A stretch of DNA of 64,000 nt from Eudorina sp. 2006-703-Eu-15. Taxonomy: Eukaryota; Chlorophyta; Chlorophyceae; Chlamydomonadales; Volvocaceae. A program made the position numbers and the translations under genes. The notes under the pieces are model-generated. The model made no database searches. It saw only the letters and a list, made by a program, of their open reading frames with translations, and was not told the origin of the DNA. The stretch is from NCBI GenBank assembly GCA_003117195.1, contig BDSI01000011.1, forward strand, positions 1,094,135 through 1,158,134, given 5' to 3'. This document shows positions 1-11,108 of the stretch, one piece after another (position 1 is the first letter of the stretch; each line of letters starts with the position of its first letter).

Positions 1-3000
1 AGAGCGGCTGACCGGCTGGTGGGGGCTCGGCAGCACCCGCCACGTGCCCCGCGACGCCGCTTTGGCGGTCTGGAAAGCGCGGAACCGCTACATGGCGTCC
101 GACGCCCGGGATGTGAGCCCGGCACACTTTGACAAGGACACGTCTTGTGAGTGCCGTCCCTCGGACTGCGGAGGCGGATGATGCTGGCCGTGAGAGCCCA
201 GGGGGCGTCGCGCGCGTCGTGGGAGTACCATGGGTCGGTCGGCGACGTCATGGCACTCACGAGGCTCCCACCATGGCCCTCACAGCGAGGGCACGAGTGG
301 GAGGCAGCGAGGGCTTCAGGGAAAGGCTGCTGTTTGCTCATGACCTGGCAATACGTCTTTTGTCGTTCCTCTGTACCCCTTTGTTCCGCAGCGAGCGCCA
401 CTGCTCTGGCAGCAGCGCAGCTTCAAATAGGTCTCCTGGTTTCCTGTACCCCTTGTTCCGTGTGCAGGGCGCGACCAGCTCCAAGAAACGCTGCAAAAGC
501 ATGGCCGCGGCCCGGCGGGGCCCCTGGAGGGCCTGGTCGTCAGCGCCACGCGGCGGCTGTGGGAGGAGGTCAGTGACCCGCGCTCGAGGGGCCTGAACCT
601 GCCGTTCAACGCCTACCTCAAGGCCTTCGCGCTATGGGGCGATCCGCTGGTGGGTCGGCTCATCGGGGATGGGGGAAGCTTCGGCGCAGGGTCGGCTTGC
701 GCGGGTACCGTAGCGGCGCAGATCTCGGGCTGCGTGAGCGGACTGATTTGCATGTGTTTGGATAAGGGATCCGCCCGACCGAGCCCAGGTTTGTATGTAT
801 GTGTGTGTGCACCGTCCGGTTCTGCGACCCGCGCTGCCCCGCTTGGCCTGCGCTGACTGCATTCGGGTGCAGCCGTCCCACATCAACGGCAAGGAGGTGG
901 TCGTCCTGGTCGACGAGGCGCAGGACCTCAACGCGGTCACGAAGCAGGTCCTCATCGACAAGCAGGTGGGCGGGTGGAGGGGTGGATGGGTGGGTGGGCG
1001 GATGGGGCCGGAAGGGCAGGTGCGCAGGTCAGGTCAGGTCAGGTCCCGGGTCGCCCAGCGGAAAGCGGAACAGCGAAAAGCCTATTATTGAGTGTGTCGT
1101 CACGATGTGTACCCTAAATATGAGCGCTATGTGTGAATGTTGGTAATTCAGCTCCGAGGCAGAAAGCCGATGATGATGCTAACGGGGACCAATAAGTTAC
1201 CGAAGTCCGGCCCAAGCCGACGGCCACCAATGCGCGGTGAAGGCTGGGCCGACAGCCGCCCAGGATCCTGACCCTAGTCCATACATTGTGTGAGCCTGAC
1301 CATGGCTGTTGTGTGAGCCCGACCGTGTCTACGTGTGGTGCGTAATGCCTCATCATGACGCTCGTCAAATCAGGAGTATTTTCGGAGTATTTTCGCAGTA
1401 TTTTTGCACGCGCCGTCTTGTTCCGCAGGAAATTCCCGTGGTGCTGTTTGGGGACCGCTGTCAGCAGCTCTACAGCTTCAACTTCGCCTGCGGCGTCATG
1501 CTGTGAGTGGGTCGCCCCAAGCCGGCCGTAGGCGCGCTGCCGTAGCGCTCTTACCCGGGGGCCCAACGACAACTGTCGCCCATCTTGTACACCTACGGTA
1601 ACCCCACCTGAGATATATTTCTCAGCGCAGCCTCAGCAGTCCTTCGTTTCTGGATTGACGCGCCGAGGAGTCGCGGGTCCCGATCCGGGGCAACATGTCC
1701 GAGCCTGGACCCCCGGGCCGACCCGGCGCGTGTGGTGTACGTGTAGCCGCCACGCCGACTCCCAGTGTGCTGGTCAATGAGGTCGGTGTGCCCCCAGTGA
1801 CCAGCACACGGTCCAACACGTCCGAAGTGAATGACGTGTCCGGTTTGGGCCCCTGCTCGTCCCTGGGTGTAGCTCCCGTTTGGGCCCCTGCTCGTCGCTG
1901 GGTGTAGCTCCCGTTTGGGCCCCTGCTCGTCGCTGGGTGTAGCTCCCGTTTGGGCCCCTGCTCGTCCCTGGGTGTAGCTTGCGGCCCATCTCCGGAGACC
2001 AATGGCTCCGTTGCTGCGGCGGGCTGCACGGGCACGCTGTCCCCATCCCGCAGGCTCATGTGGCGGAAGCTCCTGTGCCTCACCCTCAGCCAGTCGTTCC
2101 GCTTCGGGCAGGAGATTGCGGTCGTCGTCAACCTCATCCTCAAGGCCGCGTACCTGGAGCCGGGCTACGTCATCGGCCGGGTGGGTGCGGCAGGAGGGTT
2201 CGCGAAGCAGCTGAGGGAAGCTAGCAGAGGCGGAAAGCCGAGCCGATGGTTGGGGAGAGGAGAAGCATTTTCAAAATCGCGCTCGTCGGGCACAGGACAG
2301 GTTCAGGCGCTCAATGCCGGCGTCTCACTGCACGTTGAGGTCGCGCCGGCACCTCTTGACGGCTGGCGAGTGGCCCATGGGGCCATAGGGCACTCCTCCG
2401 CGGTACTGGTCCAGACCCGTAGTCTCGGGACTGGCGCGTGAATGGATGGACTGGCACGCCAATGGGCTGCGGCCATGCCTGAGCTGAAGTAAGTCTGGCG
2501 GGGCCGCGTTTTGTTCGCAAAGTGCACATTCTCGTAGGAAGGAAGCGAAAAGTTGTGATCGACTCCTCCACATGCCCGTCATGACAATCCGATTCGCGAG
2601 GTTGAAATCCACTGGGCCTTTGGCGCTTTGGAATCAGTTGATCTTCCGAACAAGTTGTTCAGTGCCTGTGCATTTTCAATGGCCGCGCACGCGTGCAGAT
2701 GGGCGACGACTATGTGTCGACCGTGTACGGCATGATCCCGTACGGTAAAGATCCTGCCACAGTGCTGGCTGAGGACCTGGGCGAGTGGGGCGCCGGAAGC
2801 GGCGGTCGTGGAATCAGCGGCCAGCAGCAGCAACAGCAGCAACAGCAGCAACAACAGCAACAACAGCAACAACAGCAACAACAGCAACAACAGCAACAGC
2901 AGCAACAGCAGCAGCGGGTATTGGATCAGGAGGAACCGGCTGCAGCGCCCGGACGCTTCGCCGCGCTTCGCTACGTGCAGTGCCCGCTCCGCAAAGTGTC

Positions 3001-4247
3001 GTCCGACCATCGGTTTCCGCAGGAGTTCCCCGTGACACCCACGTGTAAGCACCCGTGATATTGTGAGTGTGCGGCCGTCTGTCTGTCACGACGTCATTGC
3101 ATGGCGCATGGCCTGAAACGCTTGGCGACCGGCGGGGCCTTACGCCCTGGGCCTGGCGCCAGGGACTGAGGCGACAGCGCCTCAGGCGGGCTTCTCCGGG
3201 CACGCGGCCGACGTGCGGGCGACCCGACCCGACCCGACCCGACCCGACCCGACCCATGCACCCATCACTCAGCGCACCGTTTCCGCCTTGACATCATCAC
3301 CGGCATCGGTCGCTTTGCGCATCGACATCTGTGCATGGGTTTCCGTGCTGGGGTTGGGTTTTTCCCGCCCAGAGACCCCAACTGGAACGAATCGTTCGTG
3401 ATCATGATAATGATATGATTTCAGCGCGTCGTGGTGTGTGCTTGCTTGGTGTTAATCGGTCTCATCAGGCGGTGTGGCCCTGCTGCCGCGCGACTGGACG
3501 CTGCCGGAGTGCGCGCGCGCCGCCGCGGGCCACTCCCCGCGTCTGCCGCTGCTGATGTACGTCGCCCGCTTCAACGCGACCCTGGTGGGGGCGGCGCTGG
3601 AGCTGGCGGGGCAGGGCCGCTCCGTGTGCGCGTCGTTCGCCGGCGGCCTGGACGGCGTCATACGCACACTCGAGGACATCACCAAGTTCCTGTGAGACGA
3701 GGGGAGGGGATGGGAGGGGGCCCAAGGAAACGTAATCCCAGACGAACCCATGGCACCGTTGCGGCACCCATCACACGATGCAGACAGATTGTACAGCAGC
3801 TCCACGGGTGTCCTCTTGGTTCTCCAGACACGGCAAGCAGCAAGCTCGTGAGCATCGGAGATGTAGGCGTTACGGCACAGTGTAGTATGGGCACTGCGAA
3901 GCCTCAGTTACTGTCTTCGTAACATTGGGGTTGTACACTACACCTGACAGTGCTGCCGCTGATGCTGCTGATGCTGATGCCCTTGCTGTTTATACAATAC
4001 GGCACTTGCTATTGCTTCTGCAATTGCTGCTGACTGCCTCGACTGGATGGTCAACCCGGGGTCACACAGACGGAACCCCGGCCCGACCTGCTTCAAGGAC
4101 GGCCACGCGTTCCACGGTCTTCGTTCCGAGGAGGACCTGAGGCAGCTGGTGGAGGAGGACCCGAAGAGCGACCTGACCACCGCCTACAACCTGGTGGGTG
4201 GGCGGGTTGGGGGGTTTAGGTCGGTTGGGGGGTTTTAATGGGGGCCC

Positions 4248-4284
<37 letters not shown>

Positions 4285-7200
4285 GCATATATAACATATA
4301 CCCATTGCCCGACCCATCGGTGTGTGCCCTCTCGCCCTAATCGCCGGCTCGCTGCCTCCGGCTCGTCGCGTCCGAACTTTGGCTGGGGATGGCCCGGGTG
4401 GTGCCGTGATGACTCACGAGCGGTGTATGTGTATGTGCCTCCCGGGGCAAGGCCGCCACACGACAGCCCGGTATGCAGCGGCCCGCATAACATCCTCACG
4501 CGGCCTGCATCCCCACGTGGCCTGCATCCCCACGCGGCCTGCGTCCCCACGCAAGAGGGTGAACCCGATTGGAAACTCCGTCCCGGGGGCACCGTCGCAG
4601 GTCAGAGTTTGCAAGCCCTCACAGCTGCGGGAGCTCAAGAGCAAGCTGGTGGGAGGACCATGGCGCCGTACATCCTGCCGGGGCGGGGGGGAGGGGCGGA
4701 CAGTTGCGGTTGAGGCTGCGGTCGGCGCTGGGCTGCAACGGAACAAACGGTTTTTGGTGTTTGGGAGGGGATGTGAATGGAGCAACGGATGTCCGGCAGT
4801 AAGCAAGCGCCGTGCGGACGGGCGGGCAGGTCACGTCATGTGAGATGGAGATGCGTGTTGGTTTGGCTTTGCGCGGGACTCACACCGTGTGCATGCCTCG
4901 CAACTGCCGCCATATTCCCTTGCGTACACATAGAATATGTCTCTGTCGTGCCGCCCGCCACCATCCCAGGCTCCAACCACGGGGTTGGGCGGGCTCCACT
5001 TCAAAGACCGCGGGCAAGCTCCCATAGCCCTTAGGAATTGGCCACCTTGAGACACTGTAATCCTACGGCACCCACACCGCCCCGGTTCCGTAGGTGTCAC
5101 GCGAAGATCCCGAAGCGGGGAACATGCCTGGCGGGTTCGGTCGGGTTGGTTCTGCCCGTGTCTTCCTCCTCACCGCCCGCCGCCCTGGCGCTGTCCCACC
5201 CACCCACCCACCCAACCAACCAACCAACCACCCACCTGCAGGTCACGGAGCGGGGGAAGGCCGAGTACTATCTGGTCACGACGCACAAGGCCAAGGGCGA
5301 CGAGGCGCCCGTGGTGCAATTGGCTGAGGACTTCCGGGCGACACTGGTGGGGCGGGTGTCGACGGCCGCGGCGGGCGGGACGGCCGGGCGGGCGGGCGGG
5401 CAAATGGGGCGCGCAGGGAGGCCAGCGACGTATACAGGGCGCGAAGCAGTGACTGCATGGCAGAAGTAGGCAACCGGGGAAGAGGACGGGTCGCCGGCTG
5501 CCGTCCGCTTGCGGGTTCTCGCTGATCCCAATGCCGCGTGGCCCTGTATGTGCCCTGAGACAGCCATGCGTATGATCATCGCACACCGTGCTTACCGTAT
5601 TTGCAGTACGGTAACAACCGCAGTTTGGGGGGTTCGAACCCCGCCCGCCGCCCACCATCTGCCGTCGCATGTATGACTCTGGACGGCTCCTCAGGCGCCG
5701 GGCAGCGACTGGGCCGCGAGGGAGCTGCAGCGCATGCGCAACAGCCCCACCGCCTCCGACGAGCTGAACTGCGTCTACGTGGCCGCGACCCGGGCCCGGG
5801 TCATGTTGCTGCTCAACCGGGACCTCACGCGGCTCGTGCTGGGGCTGCACCGCAAGCACGTGCAGCTGGTGGGGTGGTGCGTGGATGGGTGTGGCTCCTG
5901 TTACCTTTGATGTACTGTTTATCATTGACAACCAGGTGCGGCTCCGTGTTTTCTGTCGTCACGGTGAGGCTGTTGCGTGCGAAGCCAGTCAAAAACACCA
6001 CCGGTGATCATCGCAATCCGCGGTTATCGTCGCAATCCACGACGCCAAAGTGAGGCGAAAACCGTTCAGGATCGTGGGACCCGGACATGCGGCCTCGGCG
6101 TTTCCGCAATGTTGCTCATATCCGCCGCCTCTTTACCCCTTACCCTACCCCTACTCCTACCCGTTGGCCCTTGGGAAAGCACCACTGAATTCCTGAGACG
6201 CTGTAAAACTTTTCATTGTTTCATATGTCGTCACCGCCCGCGCATCGCTCGCCCTCGTTGCCTCTGTGACACACCAGGTGCTTCCGGAATCCTCGCTGCA
6301 GCAGCAGCCGCAGCAGCCGCAGCCCAGCCCAGCCGCGATGGCCGCCGGCGGCGGCGGCTGCGGCCCTTGGGCCGGTGCAGGGCCGGCTGGGACGGGCCCC
6401 AGACCTTCCTCCGCCGTCCCGGCCACCACACCGCCGCGCATGACAGCGAGCGGACCATCCCCTCCTCGGACCAGCGCCTTCTCAGCACCGACCCAGCCGC
6501 CGTTCGCCCCAACGCCGCCCACACCAGCCGGCGGGGCACTGCAGCCGCCGCCGCTGCTATCCGATGCGCCAGGCACGAGCGGGTACCGTCCGCGGGAAAT
6601 TCCGCCGCCTGGGGGATGTGCACCTCCTTCCCCAGGCTATCTGCTGCCTGGAGGCCTGGAGCCCTCCTCGGGCACACTGCGGTCCGGTGCGGCGGGTCAG
6701 TGTCCGGCCCCGGGGCCCTGCCAGCCGCCCCTTCAACAAGGTCGCTCGCCGCTGGGTCTGCCGGGGGCGTCTGGCCCTGGGCATGCGGGCTACGCCGCCA
6801 TGCAGGTGTTGCCGTTGCACCAGCCGACGGTGTCGGGTCCGGCCGGCGCAACGCCGCCGTCGTGGCTCCCTGCGGCGGGCCTCCCTGGCGCGGTCTCTGC
6901 GGCTCAGTCGTCCGGCGGCCCGCGAACGGCATGGCAGTCGCCGCACAGACTGCTGCAGCCGCCGCCATCACAGCCGCCGCATCATCTTGCGCAGCCGGTG
7001 CCGCCGCCGGCCGGGCCGGGCACGTGCCCGGCGGGAGACCCGTCACCGACGCCGCCGCAGCCTCTGGGGATGCAGAACCCGTCGGGGCGGTACCAGGGCG
7101 GAACCCATGCCGCGCCGGTACTGCCGGCGGCACGAGGGCTGTCGCCGGTGCCAGGCGTGGTGCAAACGCGCCCGCAGGTTGCGGCTCACCTGGCGGTGTC

Positions 7201-8833
7201 TGGCGGGGCGGCCGTCGCGGCATGGACGCCGTACGCGCCGCCAGCGGCTCCGTCGCCGTACGCGCCACCAGCGGCTCCGTCGCGGTACGGGCCGCTGGGG
7301 CCCCCGTCGGCTCATGGTGGCTGGCCGGCGTCGCTGTCGGCTCAGGAGTCCCCAGACTGGGAACCGGAGCTGTCGCTGATGCCGCCTCAGGGTTGCCCGG
7401 AATCGGAACTGGAGCTGTCGCCGCGGCCGCCAAGTCAGGGGCCTCAGGGGCACAGCAAGCGGGCCAGGTTGGATGAGGTACGCGTTCGAGGAACGGGATC
7501 GCACTAGTCGTTGTGAGCCACTGAGCCAGCAGCCCGTCTTCGTTTGACAAGACTGCGACCAAGCAAGTATGGTACTCTTGGCACCTGCAACAGGTCGCGA
7601 CGGCCTTGTGAATGAGGGGTGACGTGGGCGGGCCGGGCCAGGACGCGTGGCAATGATCTGACCGGGCAGCACGGCCCGGGCGGCGGGGCTCGATCGACCC
7701 TGCGCCCGCCGCTGCATCATGCGGCCGGCGGACCCCTGCCCATCGGAGGGCTTCAAGTCTGTGCTCCGTTAAGCATATTGTAATTGATTGTTCACTCTTT
7801 GACCTGCCTCTTGGCCCCATGCCCCATCCGCGTGCATGACTAATGCCTTACATCTCGGGGGAACATTCAGGGGTCGATGGCTCAGCACGAGGTCGCCAGT
7901 TTTGGGCGTGGATTACCCGACGGCGACGGCGACCGTCACCAAGGTCACCACCCCCACCACGGCCCCCATCGCCCCCCGGCGGGGTGGAACGCACCGGGGC
8001 CGCAGCCCGCAGCGCCCTACTCATACCAGCCGCCGCCGCAGCAGTACAACCAACAGCAGCAGCAATACATCCAGCAGCAGCAGCAGCAGTACAACCAACA
8101 GCAGCAGCAATACATCCAGCAGCAGCAGCAATACAACCAGCAGCAGCAGCAGTACAACCAGCAGCAGCAGCAGTACAACCAGCAGCAACAGCAGTACAAC
8201 CAGCAGCAGCAGTACCAGCAGCAGCTGCAGTACAACCAGCACCAGAACCAGCAGCAGAAGCAACAGCAGGAGTGGCCGTTCGGGCCGACGCAGGCCGCAA
8301 CCGCAGGCCGTACGAACATCCCCGGTTGCTGTTGCGCCATGTGCTCCGTCTACATCGAGGCTTCACCCCAGGTGTGCCCTTAAGAGGCAATGTGACCCGT
8401 GGGTACTCATGAGATGACGAGGTCGTGATGTCGCCTATGTGTCTGTCGCACTGGTCTGTGTAATGCCTGGGGGCCACTGGCTCACCCCAGACAGACATCC
8501 CCGTCCCGCGTGCGCCGCTTCCACCCATGCCCCCAGGCGCATCTCCTGCCGCAGGCGCAGCTGCGCGGCCAGCCGGTCTGCCGCCGCTGCGCCGGCGGGA
8601 CGTGGGTCGGCGAGGTGCTGGAGGCCGCGGAGGCGCAGCTTGCGCAGTACCCGCGGGAGCGACAGCTGGCCCCGCAGCACCTCCACTACCAGCAGCAGCA
8701 GCACCAGCACCAGACCACGCCGGTGCAGGCGACCCAGGCACCATGGCAAGGGCCGGGATGGGCGCAGGCACCTGGGTCGCTCCCGCCGCAGCGGTCGACA
8801 TGCCCGCAGCACGTGCGATCCCCGTACGGGTAG
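1..8833 (+). CDS. FBH1: FBH1-like UvrD/Rep-family (SF1A) DNA helicase, 3' portion, with long Q/P-rich tail
   Basis: The gene starts before the window, so Walker A is not visible. Exons read by eye are 2-146, 468-649, 873-965, 1429-1502, 2054-2180, ~2698-3044, 3469-3691, 4070-4193, 4601-4648, 5242-5346, 5695-5868, 6278-7477, 7871-8371 and 8537-8833. Phases agree at every junction except the less certain 2180/2698 one. Visible motifs, in order, are VDEAQD (motif II), FGDRCQQLYSF (III), SQSFRFGQEIA (IV), TTHKAKGDE (V) and VYVAATRAR (VI). The order and spacing match FBH1/FBXO18, a 3'-5' helicase that in animals and fungi is an SCF F-box protein opposing RAD51 filaments. Oddities: a ~33-residue poly-Q insert (2821-2917) between motifs IV and V, and a tail of over 600 residues after motif VI. 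The tail contains a KRAR basic cluster, YNQQQQQ/YIQQQQQ repeats and two CxxC pairs. The true C-terminus is uncertain; further exons may run to ~9450. Confidence 0.85.
1842..1981 (+). repeat. Intronic minisatellite, ~36-bp unit, 4 copies
   Basis: A unit beginning GTTTGGGCCCCTGCTCGTC and continuing with a GGGTGTAGCTCCC end repeats four times in the intron upstream of the exon that carries SQSFRFG. Units differ only at one or two positions. Confidence 0.9.
2814..2922 (+). repeat. CAA/CAG tract encoding poly-Gln inside the helicase
   Basis: About 33 consecutive Gln codons, mixed CAG and CAA in a regular CAACAG pattern, lie within an FBH1-like exon. The insert falls between the motif IV exon (SQSFRFG) and the following RecA-2 exon, so it probably forms a loop on the helicase surface. 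Confidence 0.9.
3221..3256 (+). repeat. (GACCC)n pentanucleotide repeat in FBH1-like intron
   Basis: Roughly seven uninterrupted GACCC units between two helicase exons. Confidence 0.9.
4248..4284 (+). repeat. (CAGA)n microsatellite in FBH1-like intron
   Basis: About nine tandem CAGA units directly after the donor region of the exon ending at 4193. A separate 18-bp repeat (CTGCATCCCCACGYGGC) occurs three times at ~4503-4553 in the same intron. Confidence 0.9.
8041..8270 (+). repeat. Heptad-like YNQQQQQ coding repeat (prion-like low-complexity segment)
   Basis: Within the FBH1-like tail, an exon (7871-8371) encodes eight or more units of Tyr-Asn/Ile-Gln5, followed by further Q-rich sequence. 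Regular Tyr spacing in a Gln background is typical of prion-like or condensate-forming segments. A function here is inference. Confidence 0.85.
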
Positions 8834-9500
8834 CGGCCTCAACTGCAGGTCAGGCGTGCCGCAGGCGCTCCGGCAGGGGCCGGTGTCGCTACAGCGCAGA
8901 CAACTGCCGGCAACTCATTAGCCGGTGGCGTCACGGACGGATGGCGCGGCATCGATCCGGGCAGGGGGCCACCAGTGCAGCCGCCGCCGCCGCGGCTGCA
9001 GAAGCAGCAGCCGGGGTTGAACCAGCACGTGCCGAGGCCGGATATACATGGCGTACCAGCCGGGGCACAGCACGCATCTCCGCGGCTGCCGGCATTGCGA
9101 CCGCATTGGCCAGCAGACGCAGCGGCAACAGCCAATGCAGTTGTCGTCGTCGTTGCTGCTGCAGCTGTTGCATCCCCCGCAGCGGCGGCGTCGTTGTGCT
9201 GCGCTGAGGGGGAGCTCGGCGCGGCGGGTCCCGCCGTTTCGTCAGCCGCACCAGGGTTCTGAGGGCCGGAACGGCATAGCCGCAGCCGGGCTGTCTGTAG
9301 CCTTTGCGGTAACCCACCTTGTAACTGTTACATTCCAAAACCCACAGAGGCGGCCCTGGTGCGGCAGTCCCAGCAGCTGCGGACGCCTCCCTCTTGTCGC
9401 GCTGTATGACCTGAGACGATCTGGACCGCTGTGGAGCCAGGCCTGATACCCTGGCGTGTGCAGTTCGTGGACGCATTTGGTGCTTTTTCACGTTCGTCGG
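8834..9500 (+). other. 3' end region of the FBH1-like gene
   Basis: Contains Q/P-rich open frames, including one with a CRHC pair at ~9076-9087, that could be additional terminal exons; the frame could not be decided by eye. A TGTAA poly(A)-type signal is present at 9320-9324, so the transcript probably ends shortly after it. Confidence 0.5.
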
Positions 9501-10590
9501 AGGCGTGTGGCTTGCGGTTGTCTGTTGTGTCCTTCTAGAAATGTGCTCGCGAAGGTGTTGCGTTGTAGCACAAGGGGTGTGTGTGCGCGCTGCAACATCC
9601 GCGGACAGACCTTGTCACGAACCAGCCGGCTCCCATGTTAGCTGTTGTACTGCGTTACTGCCCTGTTTTGTACGTACTGCACTTCGTACGTTCGAGCATG
9701 TGCAGCTCAAGTGAATTTGGCCCCCTAACTGAGTGATGGCCTCACGGTCGGCGCGGAATGTTTCTTGATGTATGTGCCATATAGTTCCTTCAGTCCGTAC
9801 CTTCCATGCACATGACATTGAAGACATTATTCGCTCGCGATCCCACTGGAGACCCAAGTGTCTGCGCAGGGCCGGGACGCTTGTGACTGTAGTTCTCCCG
9901 CTGCGGCATGGTTCTGTTGCTGAGCTTATCTTTTGTAGGATTGTGGCCGAATGGCAGTGACCAACCGCCTCACTTCCGCCCTGAATGATGACCGCCCTGA
10001 CCGTCGCCGCACCGACTTCCCCGTATGTAGACTGTTGCCGTTACCGTTCCTTACCGTTTACCGTTGTACGTGCGCTCTGTGCCTTGGTGCTGGATTTGAC
10101 GGAAGCCACTTCATGTTCATTAGGACCTCCTCGAGATACCGTACAATGGACGGGATGAGATGGCGAGCCAGCTGGGCTATGTCGCAAACAGGACTTTGCA
10201 GTGTCGGGTTTGGCGTGGAGCGTGTGACAACACAGGCGTGTCGCGTGTGACGACACTAGGGTGTGAAGCCAGCTACGGTATACCCACAATACCTTATGAC
10301 GCTTAAGTGTTTAAGTGGAGGCGCGTTCCCAAGCGTCACAGCCCGCCCGGGCGATCCCCGAGGGGGGTGGGCTCGCACCACAACAAACGACACCGACTGA
10401 CACAGGTGTCAGCCCAGGTCAGCGTAGGCAGGACACCGTCCACACCCCATGTCATCGAGCACGCTTGCCACCAGGCTCCTCCGCAGCGGGGGCCACCACC
10501 GTAAGAGCTAGCTCACCGCTGGTGACTCACTGCCTTGGACACTGCCTCCCTCCCTCGCGCCGGGAGCCACGGCCTGCAGCTCGGTGCTCC
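9500..10590. other. Intergenic region, no gene recognised
   Basis: No open frame here shows codon bias, a recognisable domain or a consistent splice pattern. It separates the converging 3' ends of the FBH1-like gene and the DAPG-hydrolase-like gene. Confidence 0.6.
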
Positions 10591-10598
10591 ATACATCA

Positions 10599-11108
10599 TT
10601 ACATCTCCATCCACCCGCGCTCGCAATACAGTTCCGACCGGAAGCTCGTTTCCGCCATCTTAATTCTTATACCCCAGCAGGCCTCCCTCTGCAAAGCAAT
10701 CCTTGTTTCTTGTCAGAGCAGCTAGAAGTCGCGCGGCCGGTAAATTTGTGAGCTTGTCGCTCGGTTGGCCGTGTGGTCCTCCGAACCATTACGGAGTCAG
10801 TAATACTGACGCCCGCCCGCAGTCACCCATCCGGGTGCGCTCACGCCACGCCTTTCATTCATCAAGTTTGCAGCCCCTCCCCCTCATTTGTTAACCATCC
10901 TATCAAGTTTGCACCAGTCCGTACACAGGCCAGGTGGTAGGTGCCTCGGCAGCAGCGTCGCCCCGTGGCCCCGAGGCGTGAGTACCCGCCCCCTCCCCTC
11001 CCTGCTGCTTTGTCTGCAAGACGTCAAGAGTCATCCGTCAGGCCGCCACGCACTCGCCCGCCAGCCCCCCGGCATCAGCCCAGCGGCGAGCGAGCCCTTC
11101 CTCCCCGG
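10599..11108 (-). other. Putative 3' UTR of the DAPG-hydrolase-like gene
   Basis: Follows the stop codon at 11109-11111. On the minus strand a TGTAA signal lies at 10599-10603, giving a ~510-nt 3' UTR, a common length in volvocine genes. No coding signal was seen. Confidence 0.5.

Noticed and set aside
1842..1981. CRISPR-like direct repeats
   Set aside because: The units are contiguous with no unique spacers and lie in a nuclear intron; this is a minisatellite.
5620..5660. tRNA T-arm-like GGGGTTCGAACCCC
   Set aside because: No acceptor stem, D arm or anticodon arm can be drawn upstream. It lies in an FBH1-like intron and is best explained as a chance GC-rich palindrome.
6231..7820. 529-aa minus-strand open frame
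   Set aside because: Antisense to the Q/P-rich exon of the FBH1-like gene. The plus strand has phase-compatible splice sites and continues the helicase; the minus frame shows only Ala/Pro/Arg bias.
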